A stretch of 5,048 nucleotides of DNA from Candidatus Omnitrophota bacterium (GTDB taxonomy: Bacteria > Omnitrophota > Gorgyraeia > Duberdicusellales > 4484-171), in NCBI GenBank assembly GCA_030601015.1, contig JAUVUO010000118.1:1-5048 (forward strand), written 5' to 3'. How positions within the stretch are numbered: the first letter of the stretch is position 1; each line of letters begins with the position of its first letter. This document shows positions 1-5,048 of the stretch, piece by piece. The translations under genes and the position numbers were made by a program. The notes under the pieces are model-generated. The model was not told the origin of the DNA and did not search any database. It saw only the letters and a list, made by a program, of their open reading frames with translations.

Positions 1-71
1 CAAACCTTCAACTGCTCAAACTTCACTTTAAATTTCATAAATAATTTCTCAATCTTTTTCTTTTGTTCATA
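1..71 (-). other. Open frame running off the left edge, possible gene fragment
   Basis: From the TAA at 74-72 the minus strand is open to base 1: YEQKKKIEKLFMKFKVKFEQ and onward, with a possible ATG at 38-36 (MKFKVKFEQLKV). No good ribosome site precedes that ATG. The lysine/glutamate-rich text suits either the start of a gene or a chance AT-rich frame. No family can be named. Confidence 0.2.
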
Positions 72-75
72 TTAT

Positions 76-120
76 GTCAAGGAACCGTCCATTTTATAGT
101 CTCTATCAAGAGAGTCCCCC
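76..120. repeat. REP-like motif GTCAAGGAACCGTCC with adjacent weak hairpin
   Basis: GTCAAGGAACCGTCC (76-90) shares GAACCGTC with the reverse complement of 1007-1014. About ten bases on, TCTCT (100-104) and AGAGA (109-113) can form a small stem, followed by TCCCCC. This fits a decayed REP-type element next to the transposase remnant. Confidence 0.35.
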
Positions 121-136
121 TTTTAATATTTTGTTA

Positions 137-341
137 TTAATTTAAATAGGGATACATACTATTTTTTTCTATGGTTTAGCTTTTCATTTTACGAAGTCTT
201 CCTTTAGGTCGTCTATCTATTACAGTAATACCAAAAGCCTCAACCATCCGGTTAAGAAAGTTCTCAGTTCCTATAGGTTTTCCTCTAAAAAGTTACCGAA
301 TTATTTACCTGGTACAACCGTCCCTATCTATTTAATTTAAA
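137..341 (-). mobile_element. Transposase-derived unit, copy 1
   Basis: Bounded by direct repeats TTAATTTAAA at 137-146 and 332-341, with inverted motifs AAATAGGGA (144-152) and TCCCTATCTATTT (321-333) just inside. It corresponds end to end with the unit at 1239-1434 in the same orientation. Matching limits in two diverged copies suggest a defined short mobile unit rather than two random truncations. It contains only the tail of a Y1-type transposase. Confidence 0.55.
176..323 (-). pseudogene. C-terminal remnant of a REP-associated (IS200-like Y1) transposase, frameshifted
   Basis: Translation on the minus strand runs GRLYQVNNSVTF. After a one-base gain near 290-295 it continues as RGKPIGTENFLNRMVEAFGI, then TVIDRRPKGRLRKMKS, to a TAA at 178-176. 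The second half is an uninterrupted 39-codon frame (292-176 including the stop) with the GKPIG…FLNRM…RRP-GR-RK pattern of REP-associated transposase C-termini. The catalytic HUH and tyrosine regions are missing, so it is inactive. Relative to the copy at 1278-1408 it has the opposite state at each lesion: frameshifted where that one is intact and intact where that one is shifted. Confidence 0.6.
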
Positions 342-370
342 AGCAAAATATTAATTGTCTAAGGAAATGG

Positions 371-390
371 GTGTCTGTCCCTATTTATTT
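371..390. repeat. Short dispersed repeat motif GTCCCTATNTATTT
   Basis: GTCCCTATTTATTT at 377-390, preceded by GTGTCT, resembles GTCCCTATCTATTT at the high end of copy 1 of the transposase-derived unit (320-333). Inverted relatives, AAATAGGGA at 144-152 and AAAATAGGGACA at 1248-1259, sit at the low ends of the two units. The motif therefore marks both ends of the units in inverted orientation, plus this lone extra copy. Confidence 0.45.
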
Positions 391-413
391 TCCAATTCTT
401 CTATACCGAGCAT
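381..413 (-). pseudogene. Start-codon remnant of an unknown gene with an intact Shine-Dalgarno sequence
   Basis: ATG at 413-411 opens MLGIEELENK and stops at TAG (383-381), exactly where the repeat motif AAATAAATAGGGACAG begins (minus sense, 390-375). Upstream, AAAGGAG (427-421) sits 7 bases from the ATG, a strong translation start. This looks like the first ten codons of a gene whose rest was replaced by repeat DNA. The family cannot be recognised from ten residues, and a chance arrangement is possible. Confidence 0.3.
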
Positions 414-420
414 TTTAAAT

Positions 421-427
421 CTCCTTT
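421..427 (-). promoter_or_regulatory. Strong Shine-Dalgarno sequence before the ten-codon remnant
   Basis: AAAGGAG on the minus strand, 7 bases before the ATG at 413. It is the best match to the ribosomal anti-SD in the window, yet it now serves only a ten-codon frame. That is why the remnant is listed. Confidence 0.4.
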
Positions 428-440
428 CTTAAAGACGATT

Positions 441-550
441 TTGGATAACGTTCCTGGTATACCTGATGTTGGCCGTAGGGCAATGTGCCGCAATGCCGAG
501 CACGGCTAAGACATCCGAAGAAGATATGTCATGATAAACAATGGCCGGTC
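441..550. other. GC-rich foldable island downstream of the HNH-type gene
   Basis: This patch is clearly richer in G and C than its surroundings and can fold. GATGT-TGGCCGT (465-476) pairs with ACGGCTA-AG-ACATC (502-515), giving 12 base pairs with one G-T wobble and a two-base bulge (509-510). In the loop GGCA (479-482) can pair with TGCC (486-489 or 494-497). A competing pair GACAT (510-514)/ATGTC (526-530) also exists. All three minus-strand frames are fairly open across it, the longest about 38 codons, none with a start codon and ribosome site, so I do not call a gene. It could be a recombination site, a small repeat element or a structured RNA. A stem with an extra-helical bulge is reminiscent of integron attC sites, but I see no convincing GTTRRRY/RYYYAAC core pair. 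Confidence 0.4.
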
Positions 551-556
551 AAATTA

Positions 557-970
557 TTATTTTTTATTTTTCAAATATTCAAAATATTTTTTTCTATTTT
601 TACCAAAGTATTTTTTATAAACTTCTGAATCTAATATATAACTTTTATCATTATTACAATAATAACAAGATAATACACAATTCTCTTTTGTATAACCATT
701 AGAGTTTATTTTTCGATCTACTTCTAGATTAGGGCCTCTTGTGCCATAACCAATTTTTCTGGTTTTTAATTCATCTTGATTAATTAATGAACAGATATCA
801 AATATAGATGTATCGCAATAATAGCATTTGAAATCTTGAGCTTTTATTGTATTTTCAAACCATTTTACAAATTCATCTTTATTCGAAAAACCTTTTCCAT
901 GTTTTTTTGTTGAATAAAGTTTCCCTATTCTTACTTTCTCATTCTTTAAAAAATCTTCTTTTTCTGTCAT
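557..970 (-). CDS. Small HNH-type (zinc-finger) endonuclease-like protein
   Basis: A 137-residue intact protein. Two cysteine pairs, C49-Y-Y-C52 and C102-Y-Y-C105, frame the fold and probably bind a structural zinc. Between them is LEVDRKINSNGYTKENC (82-98), followed by CNNDKS (105-110). This is the layout of HNH nucleases of the 'DR-x-N-x(2)-GYT-x-EN' subtype, in which the usual D-H is D-R (D85-R86), with N97, N106 and K109 in the expected later positions. The N-terminal 45 residues are lysine-rich and probably contact DNA; the C-terminal tail is also very basic. The start at 970 is supported by AGGA five bases upstream, and translation ends in tandem TAA codons (559-557, 556-554). It is read in the same direction as gajAB but is separated from gajB by about 485 bases of decayed DNA. 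Such proteins occur in phages, as restriction enzymes and as defence effectors; the sequence does not choose among these. I cannot tell whether the arginine abolishes cleavage. Confidence 0.7.
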   Translation of the reverse strand: MTEKEDFLKNEKVRIGKLYSTKKHGKGFSNKDEFVKWFENTIKAQDFKCYYCDTSIFDICSLINQDELKTRKIGYGTRGPNLEVDRKINSNGYTKENCVLSCYYCNNDKSYILDSEVYKKYFGKNRKKYFEYLKNKK

Positions 971-975
971 AAATT

Positions 976-979
976 TCCT
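976..979 (-). promoter_or_regulatory. Shine-Dalgarno site of the HNH-type gene
   Basis: AGGA on the minus strand, five bases before the ATG at 970. It is short but well placed and supports that start. No convincing -35/-10 pair is visible between it and the REP-like palindrome at 998-1022. Confidence 0.5.
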
Positions 980-997
980 AATAAATTTTTTTTCTAT

Positions 998-1022
998 GTG
1001 ACAGGTGACGGTTCTTTGTCAC
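998..1022. repeat. REP-like palindrome with GTGACA/TGTCAC arms
   Basis: Perfect 6-base inverted arms GTGACA (998-1003) and TGTCAC (1017-1022) enclose a 13-base loop containing GACGGTTC (1007-1014). The reverse complement GAACCGTC recurs at 82-89, and AACCGTCC recurs at 316-323. Short palindromes with this core near Y1 transposase remnants fit REP sequences mobilised by REP-associated transposases. It lies between the end of the 57-codon frame and the HNH gene, overlapping that frame's stop codon. Confidence 0.5.
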
Positions 1023-1238
1023 TCTTCAATCCTACCGGAATCAATCCATTCTTTTATTGTTTCTCTTCTCTTTTCTTCTAAGACGCCTTCTAGTGATTTA
1101 GAAGTTTCTCCTTTGCCTCTTACCTTGTTGAGTTTTTTTTCCAAAAATCTGGCAGCCTGTTTTCGGTTTAGATTTTTATCTATTCTTGCTGTGAAGGATC
1201 AAGTGAATTATAATTTTTTCTATCTTTTTAATCTCTAA

Positions 1239-1434
1239 ATTTAATTTAAAATAGGGACATCCTATTTTTTCTATGGTTTAGCTTTTCCTTTTACGAGGTC
1301 TTTCTTTAGGACGTCTATCTATAGTATTATCTAAAGTTTCAACCATTCGGTTAAAAACTCCACAAGTCCAATAGGCTTCCCGCTAAAAATTACCGAATTA
1401 TTGACTTGTCACACCTTCCTTATTTATTTAATTT
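1239..1434 (-). mobile_element. Transposase-derived unit, copy 2 (miniature or decayed IS200/REP-transposase end)
   Basis: This segment is flanked by direct repeats ATTTAATTT at 1239-1247 and 1426-1434 (plus sense). It matches the segment at 137-341 in the same orientation along its whole length, roughly three quarters identical by eye. Shared landmarks are ATAGGGA near the low end, TCTATGGTTTAGCTTTTC, CGTCTATCTAT, AACCAT(C/T)CGGTTAA, TTACCGAATTATT and TATTTAATTT at the high end. Inside is only the C-terminal part of a Y1-type transposase. The TTAATTT flanks occur at both copies, so they may be element ends or a preferred target rather than target duplications. Confidence 0.55.
1278..1408 (-). 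pseudogene. C-terminal remnant of a REP-associated (IS200-like Y1) transposase, frameshifted
   Basis: Minus-strand translation gives QVNNSVIFSGKPIGLVEFL. After a one-base loss near 1350 it continues RMVETLDNTIDRRPKER to PRKRKS and a stop at 1280-1278. The pattern G-KPIG-x2-x-FL-x-RM-x(10-12)-R-RP-K-RPRK is the usual tail of REP-associated tyrosine transposases (TG-PIGS-EFI…L…RP-GRPRK). The HUH catalytic domain is absent, so it cannot be active. It is paralogous to the remnant at 176-323 but carries a different disabling lesion, so the two decayed independently or from different parents. Confidence 0.6.
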
Positions 1435-1455
1435 CTGATTTTGTTTCTGCTTCAT

Positions 1456-3291
1456 TCATTGGTTTACACCTATCAAATTATCTTTTTTAAACCAATATCG
1501 TGCCATATCTAGGACTATATCACTGGGTTTATAATAAAAAACAACTAAATTATTTTTTGTCCTGGAGCAACAGACATAGAACATTTTCTTTGTTCTCTCT
1601 ATAATACTTTCTTTATCGCTGGTTTCTTCAAAAAGATATTTAAAATTATATTTATTCCATTTTCCATTATCTAAAATTACAAAAACGTTATCAAACTCTG
1701 CTCCTTTAATCCCGTGTTGAGTTGAATAAGGAGTTAAGTCTTCTTCAAAGTTGTATAGTTTAATGATTTCTTTAAAAGGAAGCTGTTTGACTCTATCGTA
1801 AATGTATGTGTTTTCTTTAACAAAGTTATTAAAGTCATCATCTTTTTTTACAATATTTTTATCATCCGCAAAATTTATAACCTCCTGTATTGTTTGTTCT
1901 TTCATACTTAACAAGGTTTCAATACATTCTTTCAGTTTCTTTTTATCGTCTACTGATGATATTTTATAATCAGCTTTCTTAACAAACTCATTCACTTGAT
2001 TTGAGTTATATAAATGTAACCGTTCTTGGATTTTTAAGAGATGGGTAATAAATTTATCGCGGTTGTCTCCAATAAGTTGATCGCTATCTAAATATATTCT
2101 TGTTAACTTTTCAAAAAGGATTGGTTTAGCATTTTCGAAAAGTATTGAATTCTCAGATATAAATTTATTAAAATTATTTGCTTGGTTTACAATTTTCAAA
2201 TCAAGAACTTCACCAAACGTTTTATCCTCAATATCAGCTAAACAATTTTCGTCTTTTAGTTTCCTTTTAATTTTTTTTACATGTTTAATTATTTCGTCAT
2301 TATTGTAAATCTTGAAAATATCACCGAAGCCAGCTTTATCTGCAATTAAATTATGTGTCAGATAAAGTTCTTTTGTTTCTGCGAAATCAGTGAAATCCCA
2401 GTCTTCAAATATTTTATGCTTTTTTATATCTTCAATATTAATAGTATCAGCATTTGAGTACATGAATTTTGCACTCCCATTAAGATCTTTATCAACTTCA
2501 TCCGGTTTTATTTTTCTTTCTTGTTGAATACCATCTGTTCTAATTTTATTTAAGAGACTAATAACCGTTTTAGAACACCGCCAGTTGTCGTCTTTTGTGA
2601 TTTCTTTAACTGAACCTTTCATAATGTAATTTTGTAAATCGCCAATTCTATTGCCGTAAATAGACTGCATGGTATCGCCAAAAAAACCGATAACATTTTT
2701 TTTATTGCTGGATTTTGGAAGATATTCAAGAAAAATGTCGATTACCTGTTTTTCAGTATCTTGGTATTCATCAATTAAAATATAATCATATTTATCTTTT
2801 AAAATATCACACAGGAGGGGATAAGTTTTAAACATGTAATTAGAAATTTTTAAGACCTCATCGTGTGATAAAATGCCATCGTCTATTTTTTTATAGTCTT
2901 TATAATTAATTTCTTTATCGCACAGATACTCTTCGTTAATATCTATTTCACCAGAATATTTAATACCGGTTGTCTCTTCTGTTTTTTCTTGCTCTATTAA
3001 AGCAACGAGCGATTTCTTTAAGTCATTTTGGTAATTTTTTATTGATTTCCAAAGAAAATCATGAATTGTAGAAACTTCTAATTTATCATATTTTGCTCTA
3101 TGCTTAATTTCATCAGCGGCAACATTTGTAAATGTAATACAAGCGACATTAACTTTAGGATTCATATCATAAATCAAATCTAATACCTGCATCAAAGTAT
3201 TAGTTTTGCCGCTACCTGCACCGCCACTTAAAAGAAAATTATTTCCACCTTCTATTTGATCTTTAATCTCATTAATTACTTCGATAGCCAT
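1456..3291 (-). CDS. gajB: GajB-like UvrD/Rep-type SF1 helicase of a Gabija system
   Basis: ATP-dependent superfamily 1A DNA helicase, the partner of GajA, thought to sense or unwind DNA ends and stimulate GajA cleavage (family knowledge). All core motifs are visible: Walker A GGAGSGKT (23-30), motif Ia ITFTNVAADEIKHR (52-65), Ib STIHDF (74-79), motif II IDEYQD (173-178), motif III GFFGDTMQSIYG (202-213), motif IV NWRC (236-239), motif V YSTQHGIKGAEFDNVFVI (522-539), motif VI FYVCCSRTKN (571-580). Both RecA-like domains are therefore present and probably active. The helical stretch between motifs IV and V, about 280 residues, would hold the 2B-type insertion. The N-terminus begins only about 22 residues before Walker A, with no clear Q-motif. 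At 611 residues it is longer than the founding GajB (~494). The start ATG at 3291 lies inside the gajA end and has a GAGG sequence 7 bases upstream, so the pair is very likely co-transcribed and translationally coupled. Confidence 0.9.
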   Translation of the reverse strand: MAIEVINEIKDQIEGGNNFLLSGGAGSGKTNTLMQVLDLIYDMNPKVNVACITFTNVAADEIKHRAKYDKLEVSTIHDFLWKSIKNYQNDLKKSLVALIEQEKTEETTGIKYSGEIDINEEYLCDKEINYKDYKKIDDGILSHDEVLKISNYMFKTYPLLCDILKDKYDYILIDEYQDTEKQVIDIFLEYLPKSSNKKNVIGFFGDTMQSIYGNRIGDLQNYIMKGSVKEITKDDNWRCSKTVISLLNKIRTDGIQQERKIKPDEVDKDLNGSAKFMYSNADTINIEDIKKHKIFEDWDFTDFAETKELYLTHNLIADKAGFGDIFKIYNNDEIIKHVKKIKRKLKDENCLADIEDKTFGEVLDLKIVNQANNFNKFISENSILFENAKPILFEKLTRIYLDSDQLIGDNRDKFITHLLKIQERLHLYNSNQVNEFVKKADYKISSVDDKKKLKECIETLLSMKEQTIQEVINFADDKNIVKKDDDFNNFVKENTYIYDRVKQLPFKEIIKLYNFEEDLTPYSTQHGIKGAEFDNVFVILDNGKWNKYNFKYLFEETSDKESIIERTKKMFYVCCSRTKNNLVVFYYKPSDIVLDMARYWFKKDNLIGVNQ

Positions 3292-5048
3292 AATAATCCC
3301 TCTTTTATATATTCAGGAACTTGCCACTCCGTGAAATTTTCACTACTGTAATAAAGAATGTCAGTAGCAAAGAGAGTTTTTTTAACTATGCAAGTATCAG
3401 CAATTTCGTAATAATCTGGTTGCATTGCATCTAACTTATCTTTGGATTTCAGGCTATTGAATTCATTTTTTTTTGATTTGATAAACTCAAGATTTAAAGA
3501 AATAAAAGCATCCTCGAAACTTCGAGCATGGTAATCATTTTGTTCGGTTTGGTACACAATGCATATCAAACCGTCTTCGTTTTCCTTCCAATTATTATCA
3601 TTTTTAGATAGTATTTTCGATTTATGTAGTAAGGTTTTCAATGTATTAAAGTCTACATCCTTTAGGAAGTATTTAATAGAGGCGTTGCTTGTATGTGTAC
3701 CTTCAGAAACCTTACATTTATTCCCATTCTTATCTGATTTCACAGAATCTAGGTCTGTTATGATTAATGTTTTAATACCAAGGAAAGTTAAAAAATTATC
3801 GAAAACATGTGAATATGCTCCCACTTCTACTATTGAAATATTTTGAGATAGAAGAGGGTTATGGTTTGCTGTTTTTTGATTTTCATTATCAATTTTCTTC
3901 ATCATGGATGGCAATAGTATTCTTTCTGTATTTCCCTCGATGAAAATTACTTTTTCAGCAAAAAACAACTCTGATTTATTTAAGGTAAGATATTGCTTTA
4001 GAAACTGAAAATTTCTTTTTCCTTCATTTTCTGTTCCATATCGGTTTTCTAATTCCGATAAATTTTTAGAAATAACATTATTTACCGACTCTTTGTAGAA
4101 GTATTTGATATCATTAAATGAGCTTTGTGATGTGATGTGTGCAGAATGTGTACTTATTATTGTTTGTAAATTATTTAAACCTTTTTTACCCTCTGATAGC
4201 AGACTCTTAATATTTTTAATGAAAACATATTGCATTTGAGGGTGTGTGTGAGCTTCAGGTTCTTCAATAAATAACAGGTTTATATCTGACGGTTTTTCTC
4301 TTGAGCTATGTTCTTTCTTAAAAGAATCAAAAATTATACGAAGGTTGAATATCATGGCAAATAAATTCATGTATCCTAAACCATTATAATCCTCGGGTAG
4401 CTCTTGTTCACTTTGATTATAGACAACAGATGTGTTTCCTCTTAAAATATTAACTTCTTCCAAATTTGATTTTATAGCGATTTGAGACTCATTCTTATTA
4501 TAGCTAAATCTTATTACGTCTTCGATTATTTTTTTAAAGGTTTTTTCATATGTAACATTTAGCTTGTCGTCTGTTTCAATTAAATTCTTTTGCAACTCAG
4601 CTATATCTACTGAATCTGTTTTATTTAATGAATTGAAAAACTTACAGCAAAGATTTGAAAGAGTTTTATTGCTCCTCGCACTCTCACCTTCTTCGTTAGC
4701 AACGTCTCTTTTGGCACTGATAGTTTTTAAGGTTATAATTTTAGATATTTGTTCATCATTTATTTCAATTGAAGTTGTCTCATTATTATATTCCACGACT
4801 CTTTTAATTATTTTAAAATATTGTTTGTGATTCTTTTTTAAATAGTCTAAAACGGTTTTGTTTTTAAATATTTTTTTGAATTCAAGATAGTCTTCTTTTA
4901 ACCGAGTATACTGCTCATAGCTCAAAGAGTATTCAAACGACAAAACAAGGAAATTTTCATTTGGAGCTAAGTTTAAAATTAAATCTGAAATATTTTCAAG
5001 ACTATCATCTTTAAAGTATTCTATGTACATCTTAAGACTAATACCTAA
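3276..5048 (-). CDS. gajA: GajA-like OLD-family ATPase/TOPRIM endonuclease of a Gabija system, N-terminus cut off by the window edge
   Basis: Overcoming-lysogenization-defect (OLD) protein: an ABC-type ATPase fused to a TOPRIM nuclease. In Gabija it is the DNA-nicking subunit, held inactive by nucleotides and released when phage depletes them (family knowledge). Counting from the first in-window Met (base 5030): ABC-signature-like YNGLGYMNL at 215-223, Walker B with acidic pair LLFIEEPEAHTHPQ at 252-265, H-loop STHS at 293-296, TOPRIM glutamate VIFIEG at 361-366, TOPRIM aspartates TDLDS at 425-429, a late acidic motif SFEDAF at 504-509, and KKTLFATDILY at 550-560 followed by WQVPEYIKEGLLWL at 569-582. 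This C-terminus is typical of OLD nucleases paired with a UvrD helicase. No Walker A is visible. The frame has no stop from 5030 to 5048, six more codons, so the Met at 5030 is an internal residue and the true start is upstream. The visible 590 codons already exceed the founding GajA (~578 residues). Its end overlaps gajB by 16 bases. Confidence 0.88.
   Translation of the reverse strand, partial: LGISLKMYIEYFKDDSLENISDLILNLAPNENFLVLSFEYSLSYEQYTRLKEDYLEFKKIFKNKTVLDYLKKNHKQYFKIIKRVVEYNNETTSIEINDEQISKIITLKTISAKRDVANEEGESARSNKTLSNLCCKFFNSLNKTDSVDIAELQKNLIETDDKLNVTYEKTFKKIIEDVIRFSYNKNESQIAIKSNLEEVNILRGNTSVVYNQSEQELPEDYNGLGYMNLFAMIFNLRIIFDSFKKEHSSREKPSDINLLFIEEPEAHTHPQMQYVFIKNIKSLLSEGKKGLNNLQTIISTHSAHITSQSSFNDIKYFYKESVNNVISKNLSELENRYGTENEGKRNFQFLKQYLTLNKSELFFAEKVIFIEGNTERILLPSMMKKIDNENQKTANHNPLLSQNISIVEVGAYSHVFDNFLTFLGIKTLIITDLDSVKSDKNGNKCKVSEGTHTSNASIKYFLKDVDFNTLKTLLHKSKILSKNDNNWKENEDGLICIVYQTEQNDYHARSFEDAFISLNLEFIKSKKNEFNSLKSKDKLDAMQPDYYEIADTCIVKKTLFATDILYYSSENFTEWQVPEYIKEGLLWLSK
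3298..3304 (-). promoter_or_regulatory. Shine-Dalgarno site of gajB inside the gajA 3' end
   Basis: On the minus strand AAGAGGG lies just before the gajB ATG (base 3291), with 7 bases between GAGG and the start codon. It overlaps gajA codons upstream of the gajA stop at 3276. This supports ATG 3291 as the gajB start and suggests re-initiation by ribosomes finishing gajA. Confidence 0.7.

Larger units (their letters stand above)
1019..1455 (-). pseudogene. Possible broken third operon gene downstream of gajB, split by a transposase-derived unit
   Basis: The gajB stop TGA is followed at once by an ATG (1455-1453). The frame from it is closed by TAA at 1420 after 11 codons (MKQKQNQKLNK). A ~187-bp foreign unit starts here, with the 9-base repeat AAATTAAAT (minus sense) at 1434-1426 and again at 1247-1239. 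If one repeat copy and everything between is removed, the frame stays open: MKQKQNQKLN continues into LEIKKIEKIIIHL, down to about base 1204. One frame change then leads into a 57-codon open stretch (1198-1022, stop TGA 1021-1019) beginning SFTARIDKNLNRKQAARFLE and ending TIKEWIDSGRIEE. The joined product would be a basic, helical protein of about 80 residues. I recognise no family. The 57-codon stretch is seen directly; joining the two pieces into one gene is inference, because AT-rich repeats can line up by chance. An alternative is that the stretch belongs to an unrelated decayed gene. Confidence 0.4.

Noticed and set aside
465..515. Stem considered as the terminator of the HNH-type gene
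   Set aside because: GC-rich and foldable, but no T-run follows it in the minus-strand direction.
441..550. Minus-strand open frames in the GC-rich island, up to about 38 codons
   Set aside because: All three frames are similarly open and none has a start codon with a ribosome site. This is better explained by composition.
557..970. HNH protein as PtuB of a Septu system
   Set aside because: There is no adjacent PtuA-type ATPase, and the ATPase present has a TOPRIM domain and a UvrD partner, which fits Gabija instead.
998..1022. Hairpin considered as a rho-independent terminator
   Set aside because: The stem has only 6 base pairs with a 13-base loop, and is not followed by a T-run on either strand (on the minus strand it is followed by an A-run).
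1005..1238. Plus-strand 77-codon open frame
   Set aside because: It lies antisense to the minus-strand 57-codon frame, its start is inside the REP-like palindrome, and the protein (serine/leucine/phenylalanine-rich) looks like a reverse-strand shadow.
3559..3846. Plus-strand 95-codon open frame
   Set aside because: It lies wholly inside gajA on the opposite strand, with no ribosome site and no recognisable motif.
4564..4830. Plus-strand 88-codon open frame
   Set aside because: Antisense to gajA and hydrophobic only because it mirrors lysine/glutamate-rich codons; no start signal.
1..5048. tRNA, rRNA, CRISPR array
   Set aside because: No cloverleaf, ribosomal RNA-like stretch or regularly spaced direct repeats were seen on either strand.

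Overview
This AT-rich window, read almost entirely on the minus strand, carries most of a two-gene Gabija-type anti-phage defence operon. Downstream of it is a stretch of decayed mobile DNA that holds one intact small HNH-type nuclease gene. The low GC, the GajA/GajB pair and the remnants of REP-associated (IS200-like, Y1) transposases indicate a bacterial accessory or defence region. The sequence alone does not fix the genus.

Layout in transcription order, from high to low coordinates. (1) 5048-3276: an OLD-family ATPase/TOPRIM nuclease (GajA). Its reading frame is still open at the right edge, so the true start and the Walker A part of the ATPase lie outside the window. (2) 3291-1456: a UvrD/Rep-like SF1 helicase (GajB) that overlaps gajA by 16 bases and has its own Shine-Dalgarno sequence inside the gajA 3' end. 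(3) 1455-1019: what looks like a wrecked third reading frame. It starts directly at the gajB stop codon, is split by a ~187-bp transposase-derived unit, and resumes as a 57-codon open stretch ending at 1019. (4) 970-557: an intact 137-residue zinc-finger HNH-type protein with its own ribosome binding site. (5) 556-1: a GC-rich foldable island (about 441-550), a short start-codon remnant behind a good Shine-Dalgarno sequence (413-381), a second transposase-derived unit (about 137-341), a REP-like motif (76-90), and an open frame running off the left edge.

By the established model for Gabija, GajA is a nucleotide-sensing site-specific DNA nickase and GajB is a helicase that works with it in one complex. 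The encoded proteins here have the motifs for both activities, apart from the missing GajA N-terminus. GajB is longer than the first characterised GajB. The HNH protein could be a passenger or an accessory effector; the sequence does not say which. The most interesting points are the possible third operon gene split by a transposase-derived unit, the two units with matching ends, and the isolated GC-rich foldable element.
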